A DNA stretch of 64,000 nt. Origin: Halanaerobium salsuginis. GTDB lineage: Bacteria > Bacillota > Halanaerobiia > Halanaerobiales > Halanaerobiaceae. The position numbers were made by a program, and so were the translations under genes. Under the pieces are notes generated by a model. It was not told where the DNA came from. It ran no database searches and was given only the letters and a program-made list of their open reading frames with translations. The stretch lies in the NCBI RefSeq assembly GCF_900114545.1, contig NZ_FOTI01000011.1, positions 1 to 64,000 of the forward strand. Reading direction: 5' to 3'. Below, piece after piece: positions 1-10,019 of this stretch. The number at the start of each line of letters is the position of its first letter. Positions within the stretch are counted from its first letter, which is position 1.

Positions 1-195
1 ATCTCGAAGAGAAGTATCCTGAATCATTTGAGTTTTTCTATCATGAATCTTTTCTGCTTTTTTGCCGCAGACAGGACATTTAACATGATCTATTTTATAG
101 TCAGCTACAAAAACTAAATATTCCTCCGTTTTAATTAAATCTGTTGCAACTAGGTCTGGTAAATCCATTAAATCTGTGATAAGATTATTATGCAT
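1..195 (-). CDS. ISL3-family transposase, N-terminal part, cut by window edge
   Basis: The reverse strand reads 65 codons from an ATG at 193-195 to the left edge without a stop. A ribosome site (AAAGGAG) lies about 10 bases upstream. The translation contains a zinc-finger-like CPVCGKK pair about 40 residues in, followed by a basic stretch (HDRKTQMIQD). This is the layout of the N-terminal zinc ribbon of ISL3-family transposases (IS204/IS1001/IS1096/IS1165 type). Only the DNA-binding start is visible; the DDE catalytic domain would lie outside the window. Family assignment rests on this short domain, so an intact element cannot be told from a remnant. Confidence 0.7.
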   Translation of the reverse strand, partial: MHNNLITDLMDLPDLVATDLIKTEEYLVFVADYKIDHVKCPVCGKKAEKIHDRKTQMIQDTSLRD

Positions 196-251
196 TTGCT
201 TGACTCCTTTATTGAATTTTTGGTGTTGTAACTATTTAATTCAACGGAGCC

Positions 252-270
252 AGGCAAATGCCTTTTTTAT
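252..270 (+). other. Short hairpin with T-run near the presumed ISL3 element end
   Basis: AGGCA and TGCCT pair around a two-base loop and are followed by six T. It may be a weak terminator, or part of the inverted repeat at the end of the ISL3 element. The partner end is outside the window, so the boundary cannot be fixed. Confidence 0.3.
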
Positions 271-312
271 TTAGATATTTTTAGATTTACAGTTTTTTCT
301 TCACAACATTAA

Positions 313-921
313 TTATACAACCAAAATATTTTGTAATATTTCAGCAAAGATATGTGCATTATTTAAGTTGCTGTTAGATTTACTGAGATCAAAGATCACC
401 GAATAGAGAACTGTGTGATCATTAATATTAAGCGGGCTGCTGAAGACAATAACTTCTCGTTTCTCATTATTAGCCAGCCTGTGAATAAAGCGGTGAGTTC
501 TGCGCCCTCTCTGAAGAGTTAACTTCATCTTGGCTGCTACTTGATCTGCTTCCAGGCAGTTAATATCAAAGATGTTTTTTTGCTGAAACTGTTTTTTCGA
601 ATAACCATAATAGTCAAGGGCAGTTTGATTAAAGTCAATTATTTTACCAGTTTGAGGATCAATTAAAAAAACAGGTGTTTTCAGATTTTCCAGCAGAATA
701 TCTTTAAAGATATTTCTGATTTTAGTTCTTCCGAGTAGATAATCTAGAGAAACATGGAAATAATTAGCTATTTCAAATAAGGTATCAAGTGGTGGAAAGC
801 GAGTTGCCTGCTCATAATTAGCAATAGTAGTTCTTGCATAACCTAGTTCACTGGCCAGTTCTTTTTGATTTAAACCTAACTCTTTGCGTAATTTCCTGAG
901 TCTTTTAGCAAATCTCTGCAT
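313..921 (-). CDS. XRE-family regulator with PAS sensor domain
   Basis: A 202-residue protein. Residues 1-65 form a helix-turn-helix of the XRE/Cro type (LGLNQKELASELGYARTTIANYE). Residues about 75-185 resemble a PAS domain (VFLIDPQTGKIIDFNQTALDYYGY). The family binds operator DNA and the PAS part senses a small ligand or redox state; the signal is not visible here. The start codon is preceded by AAAGGGG on the minus strand. It is divergent from the cheR signalling operon, so it could regulate either itself or that operon. That regulatory link is inferred from position only. Confidence 0.8.
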   Translation of the reverse strand: MQRFAKRLRKLRKELGLNQKELASELGYARTTIANYEQATRFPPLDTLFEIANYFHVSLDYLLGRTKIRNIFKDILLENLKTPVFLIDPQTGKIIDFNQTALDYYGYSKKQFQQKNIFDINCLEADQVAAKMKLTLQRGRRTHRFIHRLANNEKREVIVFSSPLNINDHTVLYSVIFDLSKSNSNLNNAHIFAEILQNILVV

Positions 922-968
922 AGAAAAGCCCCTTTTTAAACAGATTGGAAATCATTACCCTTTTCTAT

Positions 969-998
969 ATTATATCTTAAATTTAGTAGCTTAGGCAA
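969..998 (-). promoter_or_regulatory. Sigma-A-type promoter for the XRE-PAS gene
   Basis: On the minus strand TTGCCT and TATAAT are separated by 18 bases, about 50 bases upstream of the ATG. The remainder of the 922-1247 gap is AT-rich. It holds a TTGACA at about 1084 without a well-spaced -10, so no confident promoter for cheR is called. Confidence 0.5.
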
Positions 999-1247
999 CC
1001 TTTTTGCTTGATTATTCAAAATTTATTACACAAATCGAGTATTTTTTTCTATAATTAAGGATAAAAAGGTAAAATTTATATTTTTGACACATATTGTATA
1101 ATTAATGGTATTATTAGTCAGGATAATTTATAATTATAATATACTATTAACCATAAACTATTTTAAATTTAGCAGAAATAGCAGCTTGCTAAATAGTTGC
1201 TAAATTAATTAGATAAAATTATAAACAAGAAAAAAGGGGGGATTTAG

Positions 1248-2063
1248 TTGCTTATTGCAGAAGATGATATTCAAGATATTAACCAAATACTTTTAGCAGA
1301 AACAGGGACTTTCATTTCACCTGATAAAAAGAATTTGATTGAATTAAGGCTTTCTAGCCGGATAAAAGAGTTAGGCTTTATTGATCTGCAGGATTATCTG
1401 GCTTACTTAAAAATGAATAATCAAGAGCGTCTAATTTTTTTTAATCTCCTGACTACCAATTATACTAATTTTTGTCGAGAATCATATCATTTTGAAATTT
1501 TAATTAAAGAATTAATTCCCCAAATTTTAAAAACTAAAGATGAAATATCTATCTGGAGTGCAGGCTGTTCCTCGGGAGAAGAAGCCTACACAATTGCGAT
1601 TTTATTAAATCATTTTTTTGCAAATAAGCTTAACTTTAATATTCTAGGAACTGATATCAATACTGAAGTTCTTAGAGCAGCTAAAACTGGTATTTATACA
1701 CAAGAAGAAATTAATCGCTTAAAACCAGAATATTTATTTAATAATTTCCAGCAGGGAGTAGGAAAGTATGAAGGCTATTATCGAGTTAAAGCTCAGCTGC
1801 GTGAAAATATAAAATTTGAACATTTAAATTTGAATAAATTTGCTCGTGAAGGAATAAAGAAAAAATTTGATATTATTTTCTGTCGTAATGTTTTGATTTA
1901 TTTTAATGAAAGTAATAGAAAACGAGTAATTGCCCAGTTTAATCAAAGTTTAACAAAGCCCGGTTTTTTGATTTTAGGTCACTCTGAGAACATTAATCTA
2001 GCAAAAGCTGAAAATAATTCAATCTGGGAAAAAATAGCCCGAAATTCTTACCAGAAAATATAA
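1248..2063 (+). CDS. cheR: CheR chemotaxis protein methyltransferase
   Basis: Transfers methyl groups from S-adenosylmethionine to glutamates of chemoreceptors. The N-terminal helical CheR domain spans about residues 10-80 and includes a variant of the TxFFR motif (TNFCRE). The SAM site is [13 protein letters not shown] at about 103-115. Further family motifs are FCRNVLIYF at about 211-219 and GHSEN near residue 250. At 271 residues it has the usual length. The start is TTG with a strong AAGGGGGGA site 5 bases upstream; the next in-frame ATG is much further inside. It leads an apparent operon, since the chemoreceptor follows after 17 bases. No other che genes are visible in the window. Confidence 0.93.
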   Translation: MLIAEDDIQDINQILLAETGTFISPDKKNLIELRLSSRIKELGFIDLQDYLAYLKMNNQERLIFFNLLTTNYTNFCRESYHFEILIKELIPQILKTKDEISIWSAGCSSGEEAYTIAILLNHFFANKLNFNILGTDINTEVLRAAKTGIYTQEEINRLKPEYLFNNFQQGVGKYEGYYRVKAQLRENIKFEHLNLNKFAREGIKKKFDIIFCRNVLIYFNESNRKRVIAQFNQSLTKPGFLILGHSENINLAKAENNSIWEKIARNSYQKI

Positions 2064-2080
2064 CAAATAGGGGGATAACA

Positions 2081-4132
2081 ATGACCAATCCTTTCAAGAA
2101 AATGTCGGTTAGTGTTAAATTAATTACGATCTTTCTTTTGATAATTTTTTTAAGTCTATCTGTTACAACCTATTTTAATTATAATGATTCACTCAGGCTG
2201 ACTACAGCTCAGATTAAGGAACAGCTTAATGTAGTTGCAGATTTGCGTAAAACAGAGATTGAGGATCTAGTTGGGCAGATGCAGAGCGAACTTAAAGTTT
2301 TAGCTGGCAATAGTTTAATCAAAAATAATTTGGCTAGCTTAGCTGATGCCACAGAAATTGAAAAAAATGTTTTATCAGACAGTGATTATAATCATGTTAA
2401 AGAAACAGTTTTAAATCAGCAGCAAGAATTTGGCTGGGAAGATGCTTATCTGGTTAATAATAGTGGTCAGGTTGTTTATAGTACTTCTGCTCAAGATGAT
2501 AAGAATACTAATTTAATTGATGGACCTTATCAGGATAGTATTTTAGCAGAGGCTTATCAGCTTGGACTAACTAAAGCAACTATTACTGATTTTGCCTACT
2601 ATGAAGCTGCTGATGCTGTAGCAGGGTTTTTAGCAATGCCTGTGACTAGAAATGATGTTACTCAAGGAGTAGCAATATTGCAATTCCCGGTTGAAAAGAT
2701 AAATAAAATTATGGAGAAGAAAGATTTAAAAGAAAAGAGTGGCAAAACATATTTGATTGGCGATGACAATCTAATGCGTTCTAATACAAGCTTTATTAAA
2801 ACTGATACCATTTTAAACTATCGAGTTGATACAGATGTAGCAAACAAGGCTTTAAATCATAAGAGTGGAGTGGAAGCAGGGCTTGATTTTGATAACACAC
2901 CAGTTTATAGTGCTTATACTCCAGTTACAATTGAAGGCTTAAATTGGGCTTTGATTTCAGAAGTTGATCAGTCAGAAGTAAGAGCGCCAATTGATGAAAT
3001 TTTACGCAAAAATTTATTTGTATTATTATTTGTGATGCTATTTGCTTTAATAGTTAGTTATACGATGATTAAAGTAATTATTTCACGGCCATTACTTAAG
3101 ATTCGTTCTTTACTGACAAAAGTTAGAGAAGAAAATGATTTACGGCAGCAGGTTAAGATTAATAAAGAAGATGAGATAGGCCAGCTGGCCCGTGACTTAA
3201 ATTATACACTGAATTCTCTGCGCAAGATAATTAATGGTGCTAAAAATATTTCAGCAAAAGTCAGTTCTTCAGCAGATAAGATAGCAGATGAGAACGAGGA
3301 TCTGTCAAATCGAACTATTAATCAAGCTTCAGCACTGGAAGAAATTTCAGCTAATATGGAAGAAGTTACAGCTTCAATTGAGAGTGTAGCAACATCTTCT
3401 GAAGAAGCCAGCAAAGTGGGTCAAAATAGTCTTAAGATTGTTAAAGAGGGTTCGGAGATTGTTGATGAAACAGTTTCATCAATGGCTGAAATCACCCGTA
3501 GTAGTCAGAAAATAGCAGAAATAATAACTACTGTAAATGAAATTGCTTCTCAGACAAATTTATTAGCCTTAAATGCAGCTATTGAAGCTGCTAGAGCTGG
3601 TGAAGCTAGTAGAGGATTCTCAGTAGTTGCCAGTGAGGTTAGAGATCTGGCAGAAAGAACAACTACTTCAGCTCGAGAAATTGAAAATATTATTAAAGAA
3701 ATTATTAGCAAAATTAAGAATGGCAATAAGTTAATCAATCAGACAGGTAAAAATCTAACTGAAATTGTTGAAAACACTGCTTTGACTTCTGAAACAATTA
3801 ATGAAATTTCTAATTCTATTCAGGAACAGGCAACAGCTTCAGAAGAAATTCAGCAGGTTATTTTAGATATAGATAATAATACTCAGAAAAATGCTAAATT
3901 AGTTGAAGACATTAGTGGTGATAGCGAACAGTTAAGTAAAGAATCAGCACGTTTGTTCAGGCTTGTCTCTAAATTCATTACTAACAGTAATAATGAAGCT
4001 GAATCTGATCAAGATAACGAAGATAATTCCCAAAACGAATCAGCAGCTTCAAATCAGCAAAAGGAAAAAGCAAAAGATAGATCTCCCCACGAAGATGATC
4101 AACAGTTTGACGGGTTCCGTGATTTTGACTAG
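2081..4132 (+). CDS. Methyl-accepting chemotaxis protein, Cache-type
   Basis: A 683-residue membrane receptor. TM1 is at about residues 13-32. The extracellular region to about 305 resembles a double Cache sensor ([16 protein letters not shown]). TM2 is at about 310-331, HAMP follows to about 385, and a long cytoplasmic coiled coil carries the conserved hairpin tip ([17 protein letters not shown], near residue 490). The tail after about 640 is acidic and polar with no CheR-binding pentapeptide that I recognise. It follows cheR by 17 bases with a GGGGGA site. The Cache family binds small organic ligands; the ligand here is unknown. Confidence 0.93.
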   Translation: MTNPFKKMSVSVKLITIFLLIIFLSLSVTTYFNYNDSLRLTTAQIKEQLNVVADLRKTEIEDLVGQMQSELKVLAGNSLIKNNLASLADATEIEKNVLSDSDYNHVKETVLNQQQEFGWEDAYLVNNSGQVVYSTSAQDDKNTNLIDGPYQDSILAEAYQLGLTKATITDFAYYEAADAVAGFLAMPVTRNDVTQGVAILQFPVEKINKIMEKKDLKEKSGKTYLIGDDNLMRSNTSFIKTDTILNYRVDTDVANKALNHKSGVEAGLDFDNTPVYSAYTPVTIEGLNWALISEVDQSEVRAPIDEILRKNLFVLLFVMLFALIVSYTMIKVIISRPLLKIRSLLTKVREENDLRQQVKINKEDEIGQLARDLNYTLNSLRKIINGAKNISAKVSSSADKIADENEDLSNRTINQASALEEISANMEEVTASIESVATSSEEASKVGQNSLKIVKEGSEIVDETVSSMAEITRSSQKIAEIITTVNEIASQTNLLALNAAIEAARAGEASRGFSVVASEVRDLAERTTTSAREIENIIKEIISKIKNGNKLINQTGKNLTEIVENTALTSETINEISNSIQEQATASEEIQQVILDIDNNTQKNAKLVEDISGDSEQLSKESARLFRLVSKFITNSNNEAESDQDNEDNSQNESAASNQQKEKAKDRSPHEDDQQFDGFRDFD

Positions 4133-4173
4133 CAACTGATAGTTAAAGTGTCTGGAATTGAGGAGGGTGTATT

Positions 4174-5625
4174 ATGGATTTATTAAAAACAGGGATAGCT
4201 GGTCTCGACGAAATTTTGCGAGGTGGTTTAAGACCTTTTAGATCTTATTTAGTTAGAGGTGGACCCGGCAGTGGCAAAACAACTTTAGGTCTGCATTTTT
4301 TAAGTCAGTCCACTCAAGGCAAGAATTTATTTATTTCACTTGGTGAATCAGTAACTAAAATAAAAGACGATGCTAAAGGGCGAGGCTTTAATTTATCAGA
4401 AATAGAATTTCTTGAATTAAGTCCTTCTGCAAGTTTTTTAAGAGAACATGAAGGATATGATATATTTACTTCACAGGAAGTAGAGAAAACTCCAATTATA
4501 GATCAGATCATTGCTGAAATTGAAGATTTACAGCCAGCTAGAGTATTTCTTGATAGTGCAACTTATCTATCTTACTTAAGCAACGATAAGTTTCAATATC
4601 GCAAAGAAATTTTATCTTTAATAGACTTCACTGCAGAAGAAGATGCAACTTTAATGATTGCTTCTGAGTCTACTCAGCAAAATCCTGACTATGATTTACA
4701 GTTTGTAGTGGACGGTGTGCTTAATTTTACCCGAGAAGAAGACGAAAGATACCTTTATATTTCTAAACTAAGAGGAGCAAATTATCTTTCCGGGAAACAC
4801 TCTCTAAAACTAAAAGAGGCTGGGATAGAAGTTTATCCCGACTATATTCCGGTTGCTGAAAAGAAAGATGAAGATCGTAAAAAGATAAGTTCTGGTATTC
4901 CATCACTTGATAAGCTGCTTAATGGTGGTATTGAAAGAGGGACAACAACTATAATTAGTGGCCCAACCGGGGTTGGTAAAACAACCCTGGGTGTTCAATA
5001 TATGAAAGAAGCAGCCGGCCGGGGAGAAAAATCAATAATTTATACTTTTGAAGAATCAGTTGATACTATAATCAAACGCTGTGAAGCTATTAAAATACCG
5101 ATCAGTGATATGCTAGATAACTCTTTTTTAGAAATTGAACAAATTAATCCACTACGCTATTCACCAGCAGAATTTTTTACCAGGGTTAGAAAAAAAGTTG
5201 AGGCAAGTCAGATTGATATTATTATGCTTGATAGTCTATCTGGTTACAAAATGGCTTTTCCAGATAATAGTACTGATAATGAAAAAATTAAACAGCTTCA
5301 TATTCTTAATAAATATTTAAGTAGAATTGGAGTTACTATAATTATAGTTAATGAAGTAAGTAATATTATCGGGGATTTTAAAGCAACTGGCTTTGGAATT
5401 AGCTATCTAGCAGATAATATAATTATTTTAAATTATCTGGAATATGGCAGCCAAATAAGAAAATCAATCGGAGTTTTGAAAAAGAGATTAAGTGACTTTG
5501 AAAGGTATTTAAGAAATTTTGAAATAGGAGAATATGGAATTGAAGTTGGAGAGCCTCTGTCAGATTTACAGGGAATCTTAACTGGTAATGTGGTTAATAT
5601 TGGTGATGGTGGTGATCGTGAATAA
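4174..5625 (+). CDS. KaiC-like protein with two RecA-type ATPase domains
   Basis: A 483-residue protein with two KaiC domains in tandem. The first Walker A is GGPGSGKTT at about residues 29-37, the second GPTGVGKTT at about 262-270. The paired catalytic glutamates typical of KaiC are kept in the second domain (TFEES), whereas the first has GE (SLGES). Both domains end with KaiC-style strands (ISKLRGANYLSGK; VLKKRLSDFERY). No kaiA or kaiB is present, so circadian function is not implied. Bacterial KaiC-like ATPases are often tied to two-component and c-di-GMP signalling, which suits its place between a chemoreceptor and a GGDEF/HD-GYP protein. AGGAGGGTG precedes the ATG. Confidence 0.85.
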   Translation: MDLLKTGIAGLDEILRGGLRPFRSYLVRGGPGSGKTTLGLHFLSQSTQGKNLFISLGESVTKIKDDAKGRGFNLSEIEFLELSPSASFLREHEGYDIFTSQEVEKTPIIDQIIAEIEDLQPARVFLDSATYLSYLSNDKFQYRKEILSLIDFTAEEDATLMIASESTQQNPDYDLQFVVDGVLNFTREEDERYLYISKLRGANYLSGKHSLKLKEAGIEVYPDYIPVAEKKDEDRKKISSGIPSLDKLLNGGIERGTTTIISGPTGVGKTTLGVQYMKEAAGRGEKSIIYTFEESVDTIIKRCEAIKIPISDMLDNSFLEIEQINPLRYSPAEFFTRVRKKVEASQIDIIMLDSLSGYKMAFPDNSTDNEKIKQLHILNKYLSRIGVTIIIVNEVSNIIGDFKATGFGISYLADNIIILNYLEYGSQIRKSIGVLKKRLSDFERYLRNFEIGEYGIEVGEPLSDLQGILTGNVVNIGDGGDRE

Positions 5626-7315
5626 AGATCAAATTTTAATTTTAGTCAAAAATATTAGGAATCAACAATTATTAGAAGAATTATTAGCCGGGCAATTTGA
5701 TTTAAAAAATTTGAACTCTATAGAAGATTATGGAAATATTGACTTAATTATAACTGACTTCTATTCTTATGCAAAAAGCAAAAAACTAATTAAGAACATT
5801 ATTAAACAGCAGCAGCCTTTATTATTACCATTAATTTTAATTACCCGGCAGGATAAAAAAGAAAAATTGGAAAATAATACATTTACTCAGATAAGAGATA
5901 TTGTAGAAATACCAGTAGCTAAAGATAAGCTTTTAAAAAAAATTAATTATTTGTTAAAACTTCGTTTATATTCCAAACAAGCTGAAAAAAAATATGACTT
6001 AATTGTTGAAAATAGTCCAATTGGAATTTGTGTAGTAAAAAACCAGCAGCTTATTTATGTTAATTCTTATTTAAATCAGATATTTAGCAACAAATTTCGC
6101 AAAATATTAGAGGTAAATCAAAAGTTGAAGCAAAGTTTACTAACAAATCAAGAAAGCTTATTTGATTATGAACTTAAATTAGATTTTGGCAATAAAAAAG
6201 TCTGGCTAATTATTAATTCTGAATTAATGCCTTATCAGGAAGAATCAACCTGGATCTATATAATTAAGGATATTACTGAGCAAAAGCAGAAAGAAGCACG
6301 CATAAATTATATGCTTTACCATGATGAGCTAACAGGTCTTTATAATCGCCGTTATTTGAATAAATATTTAAACGAATTAGCTAAAAATAAAACTTTCCCA
6401 ATTAGTTTTATTTCAATTGATATTAATGGACTTAAAAAAATTAACGAATTATTTGGTAATCAAAGTGGAGACCAGGTTTTAATAAAGTTAACAGAAATTA
6501 TTAAAGTATTACTGACTGAAGCGGATACTTTATTTAGAGTTGGGGGAGATGAATTTTTAATTAGTTTGCCTGCTAAAAAGCTTAAGCAGGCTGAAGAATT
6601 AATGGATGAAATCAAAACTAGTTCTTTTGAGTTTAAAGATCAGCAGCTGCAGTTTAGCATTGGAACAGGTGCAGCAGCACGAGTTAATCCTGCAGAAAAC
6701 TTAGAACTGACAATTGAAAGATCAGTTGATAATATGTATTTAAATAAAATGAATGATGACTATAGTTTAAAGAGTTATATTGTTAAATCAATGCTCACTA
6801 CTTTAGAGGCTAAGTCATTTGAGACAAATGAACATGCTGATCGCATGAGAAAAATGGCTATCAGTTTGGGTAAAGAAGTTAATTTAAAAAGAAGTCAGCT
6901 TGATGAACTATCAATGTTGGCAGTACTGCATGATATTGGTAAAGTAGCTATTCCTGAGTCTATTCTTAAAAAACCAGCTCGTTTAACTGAGGAAGAATTT
7001 AAGGTAGTTAAAACTCATCCTGAAATTGGGTATAGAATTGTACAGTCAATTCCTAAATTAGAAAATGTTGCTCAAGGAGTTTTAGCTCATCACGAAAAAT
7101 GGAATGGTCAGGGTTATCCTCAAGGCTTAAAAGGAGAAACTATACCAATTATAGCCAGAATAATTACAATAATTGATTCATTTGATGTTATGATTAATAA
7201 ACGTTCTTATAAAGAAGCTTATTCAATGGATTATGCAGTCGCTGAATTAAGAAGATGTTCCGGAGGTCAGTTTGATCCCCTCCTGGTAAATAAATTTCTA
7301 ACTAAAGTCTTATAA
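5618..7315 (+). CDS. GGDEF and HD-GYP cyclic-di-GMP protein with receiver-like and PAS parts
   Basis: Predicted to make and break c-di-GMP. After a receiver-like N-terminus (about 1-110, lacking a clear acidic phosphorylation pocket) come a PAS-like segment (NSPIGICVVKNQQLIYVN), a GGDEF domain with intact RVGGDEF, and an HD-GYP domain. The last shows HDIGKVAIPE, HHEKWNGQGYP and the RSYKEAYS region. I see no RxxD inhibitory site upstream of GGDEF. I place the start at GTG 5618, overlapping the KaiC gene by 8 bases; an in-frame ATG at 5588 would force a 38-base overlap and a hydrophobic, poorly conserved extension. It is the last gene of the operon and ends at a terminator. Confidence 0.85.
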   Translation: MNKDQILILVKNIRNQQLLEELLAGQFDLKNLNSIEDYGNIDLIITDFYSYAKSKKLIKNIIKQQQPLLLPLILITRQDKKEKLENNTFTQIRDIVEIPVAKDKLLKKINYLLKLRLYSKQAEKKYDLIVENSPIGICVVKNQQLIYVNSYLNQIFSNKFRKILEVNQKLKQSLLTNQESLFDYELKLDFGNKKVWLIINSELMPYQEESTWIYIIKDITEQKQKEARINYMLYHDELTGLYNRRYLNKYLNELAKNKTFPISFISIDINGLKKINELFGNQSGDQVLIKLTEIIKVLLTEADTLFRVGGDEFLISLPAKKLKQAEELMDEIKTSSFEFKDQQLQFSIGTGAAARVNPAENLELTIERSVDNMYLNKMNDDYSLKSYIVKSMLTTLEAKSFETNEHADRMRKMAISLGKEVNLKRSQLDELSMLAVLHDIGKVAIPESILKKPARLTEEEFKVVKTHPEIGYRIVQSIPKLENVAQGVLAHHEKWNGQGYPQGLKGETIPIIARIITIIDSFDVMINKRSYKEAYSMDYAVAELRRCSGGQFDPLLVNKFLTKVL

Positions 7316-7355
7316 GATAAAGACTTAGTTAAAAGTTGTAACAGCTACTCTAAAG

Positions 7356-7386
7356 ACAGTTCCCTTCTCCTGGGGGAGCTGTTTTT
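7356..7386 (+). terminator. Intrinsic terminator after the signalling operon
   Basis: ACAGTTCCC pairs with GGGAGCTGT (one G-T pair) around a loop, followed by five T. It lies 40 bases after the stop of the GGDEF/HD-GYP gene. Confidence 0.75.
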
Positions 7387-7456
7387 AATTTTAATTAGCT
7401 TTAAGTTGCGATTTTAATAACTAAAGCTTAATAAGCAGGAAATAAAAGATATTTAT

Positions 7457-7486
7457 TGAAATTTATTTATTAGTAAATTTATAAAG
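7457..7486 (+). promoter_or_regulatory. Possible promoter of the sensor kinase gene
   Basis: TTGAAA, then 17-18 bases, then TTATAA/TATAAA, about 35-40 bases before the kinase start. Plausible but in very AT-rich DNA. Confidence 0.4.
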
Positions 7487-7518
7487 TGATTTTTGCTGAG
7501 ATTATATAATAGAAATGA

Positions 7519-9366
7519 GTGTTTTTTATGCTAAAATCAATATTTAGAATAGAGAATTTAACAGCTCTTAAACCTAAAGTTTATAATTTAAGTAAGATTA
7601 ACCTCAGTTTAGCAGCGGGTGAAATTCAGGCGATTGTAGGTTTAGAAGGATCAGGCAAAAAAAATTTAATCCAGGCTTTAGCAGGCTTAATTGAGACAGA
7701 AGGAAGAGTATATTTAGAAGAAAAGCAGCTTGACTTAAAATTGGCAAACTTAAGAGAAAATAAAATTGACTTTATTTTCTATAATTCTTCTCTAGTAGAT
7801 CAATTAACAATTGTAGAAAATATCTGTTTAAATCGATATCCCAGATTAAAGTTCTTACCGCTTGTTGATAAGAAAAAAGCTTTCTATCGGACAAGAAAGG
7901 CTTTGAAATTAATGGAGTTAGATTTTAGTCCGACTACTTATGTTAAGACTCTTTCGCGAGATGAAAAAAAACAATTGGCTATTGCTAGAGCATTTTTTTA
8001 TCAGCCTAAAGTAATAATAATCTATGAACCTACCAATGGCCTCAGTATTGAATCAATTAAAAAGTTCTATGATAATATTTACGAATATAAATCAAATGGT
8101 GGGGCAGTGATTTATATTACTAAACAATGGAAAGATGCTTTGAAAATAGCAGATAAAATTGTAGTTCTAAATCAAGGATCAGTTGCAGGAATAATTAGCA
8201 CTAAAGCAGCTAATAAAAATCCTGATCAGATTTTAAATATGATGTTAGGTAATCAAAAAAACTATGATTCTAAAAATAATTACTCTCTTGATGCTGAAGC
8301 CCAAAAAATACTAAATACAGTTTTTAAAGCAACTGAATTTCTAACCTCTAATTATGAATTGAAGGATGTACTTAAGTTATTAGCTGAATATAGTGCAGAT
8401 TTTACAAAAGCTGATAATTGTACAATTAAATTACTTGACGAAAATACAGGCAGCATAATCGATACTGTTAGATACAACACTGGGAGTGGAATAGAAAGCG
8501 AAATAAAAAAAGAAATTATTTTTAAAATTGCTAGAGAAGAAAAAATATTTTCTTTAACTGTGGCTGATCAAAAGTTTAACTCTGTTTTCATTAAAAATAG
8601 AGGGGTTAAGTCAATAATAATAATCCCTGTTTTAATTCGTTCTCATATAAGTGGAATTATTCAGTTGTCTTTTTCCTATCAAAAGTTGTATAATTATTCT
8701 GAAGATGAAAAAAATTATCTAACAACTTTAGCTAAACAAGCGGCAATAGCAATTGAAGACACAAGATTAATGGGCAGATCAACTTTACTGCAAGAAAGTC
8801 ATCACAGGATAAAAAATAATCTGCAGTATATTATTAGTTTAATTACTTTGCAAAAAGCTTTTATTGAGGATAATTCTAAGAAAAATATTGAAGATATTTT
8901 AAATAATACTATAGCTAGAATTAAAAGTATAGCTGCAGTGCATGATTTATTATCACAGGATAGCTTTGGTAGAAGTATAATTAATTTAAAAGATATTTTT
9001 AAAGTAATTATAAATTTTTTGAATAATGGTCAATTAAAAATTAAAATTAATCTATCAGATATTTTTATTTCATATTCGAGAGCCTCTGCAATTGCTTTAG
9101 TTTTTAATGAAATTTTAAGTAATTGTATTGAACATGCTTTTATAGATGAAATAGGAGAAATTAATGTAATAACTTATCGACAAGATGAGCAAATTAAATT
9201 AATTGTTGCTGATAATGGTCAAGGAATGCCAGCAGAATTTTGTCTAGAAAAGCAATCAACACTTGGTCTATCAATTGTTTATTCAATAATAAAAAAACAA
9301 TTTAGAGGTGATATTTTATTAACTTCAAATAAAGGTACGAGAATTGAAATAACTATACCTGATTAA
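7519..9366 (+). CDS. Degenerate ABC-ATPase domain fused to GAF and HisKA_2 histidine kinase
   Basis: A 615-residue fusion. Residues 8-240 resemble the first half of a sugar-transporter ATPase such as AraG or RbsA, but key residues are altered. Walker A is GLEGSGKK (no Ser/Thr after Lys). Walker B reads IIIYEPT, with Tyr for the Mg-binding Asp. The signature is LSRDEKK, and the H-loop His is Lys (YITKQ). ATP hydrolysis by this part is therefore doubtful. A GAF-like domain (about 290-410) follows, then an HisKA_2 box ESHHRIKNNLQ (about 426-436) and a HATPase domain with NEILSNCIEHAF and DNGQGMP. No membrane segment is seen. The gene precedes an ANTAR regulator and araFGH. Start is GTG 7519 or ATG 7528, neither with a clear ribosome site. 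Confidence 0.85.
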   Translation: MFFMLKSIFRIENLTALKPKVYNLSKINLSLAAGEIQAIVGLEGSGKKNLIQALAGLIETEGRVYLEEKQLDLKLANLRENKIDFIFYNSSLVDQLTIVENICLNRYPRLKFLPLVDKKKAFYRTRKALKLMELDFSPTTYVKTLSRDEKKQLAIARAFFYQPKVIIIYEPTNGLSIESIKKFYDNIYEYKSNGGAVIYITKQWKDALKIADKIVVLNQGSVAGIISTKAANKNPDQILNMMLGNQKNYDSKNNYSLDAEAQKILNTVFKATEFLTSNYELKDVLKLLAEYSADFTKADNCTIKLLDENTGSIIDTVRYNTGSGIESEIKKEIIFKIAREEKIFSLTVADQKFNSVFIKNRGVKSIIIIPVLIRSHISGIIQLSFSYQKLYNYSEDEKNYLTTLAKQAAIAIEDTRLMGRSTLLQESHHRIKNNLQYIISLITLQKAFIEDNSKKNIEDILNNTIARIKSIAAVHDLLSQDSFGRSIINLKDIFKVIINFLNNGQLKIKINLSDIFISYSRASAIALVFNEILSNCIEHAFIDEIGEINVITYRQDEQIKLIVADNGQGMPAEFCLEKQSTLGLSIVYSIIKKQFRGDILLTSNKGTRIEITIPD

Positions 9367-9378
9367 GGAGGAATATAA

Positions 9379-9966
9379 ATGAATAGTTCTTTAAATATTA
9401 TGATTGCAGAAGATGAATCAATAATTTTAATGGGATTAAAAGCTAATTTAACCGAATTAGGTCATCAGGTAATTGCAGAAGCATTTGATGGAGAAGAAGC
9501 AATAAAGAAAGCCTTATATTATGAACCTGATTTAATTTTAATTGATATTAATATGCCTAAAACAGATGGCATTGAAGCGATTAGGAGAATTAGTCAGAAA
9601 AAATTAATTCCCTGTATTATAATTACAGGTTACAATGATGAAAAATTAATTAAAAGAGCTACAGAAGCAGGTGCTTTTGCTTATCTTGTTAAACCAGTTG
9701 CTAAAAAAGAAATAGAACCAGCAATAAGTATAGCTGTAGCAAGATCTGCTGATTTTAAACAAGTTAATCAGGAGCTGTCAGATAATAAAAAAGCATTAGT
9801 TAATCGCAAGTTAGTGGAAAGAGCTAAAGGCGTTTTGATGGATAGATTAAATTTAACCGAACAAACAGCAATGAAATTATTGCAAAAAAAAAGTAATGAT
9901 CGTAATTTAAAGTTAGCAATTATTGCCCAGGAAATTATTGAAGCTGATCAGAAATTGAGATTTTAA
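9379..9966 (+). CDS. Response regulator with ANTAR RNA-binding output domain
   Basis: A 195-residue protein. The receiver domain (1-120) shows the acidic pair AEDES, the phospho-acceptor Asp at about 56 (LILIDINMPKTDG) and the conserved Lys in YLVKPV. Residues about 130-190 form an ANTAR domain (VERAKGVLMDRLNLTEQTAMKLLQKKS). ANTAR proteins bind paired hexaloop hairpins in nascent RNA and prevent formation of a terminator. It starts 12 bases after the kinase stop with AAGGAGGA, so the two are co-translated partners. The target is probably the leader at 10071-10163, immediately downstream, which has a matching hairpin. Confidence 0.92.
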   Translation: MNSSLNIMIAEDESIILMGLKANLTELGHQVIAEAFDGEEAIKKALYYEPDLILIDINMPKTDGIEAIRRISQKKLIPCIIITGYNDEKLIKRATEAGAFAYLVKPVAKKEIEPAISIAVARSADFKQVNQELSDNKKALVNRKLVERAKGVLMDRLNLTEQTAMKLLQKKSNDRNLKLAIIAQEIIEADQKLRF

Positions 9967-10019
9967 CTTAAATTAAAATAAGTTTAAAAAATCTAATTAT
10001 TCATTATTGATAAAATAAT

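Noticed and set aside
4174-5625. Circadian clock gene kaiC
   Set aside because: No kaiA or kaiB, and the signalling neighbours point to another role.
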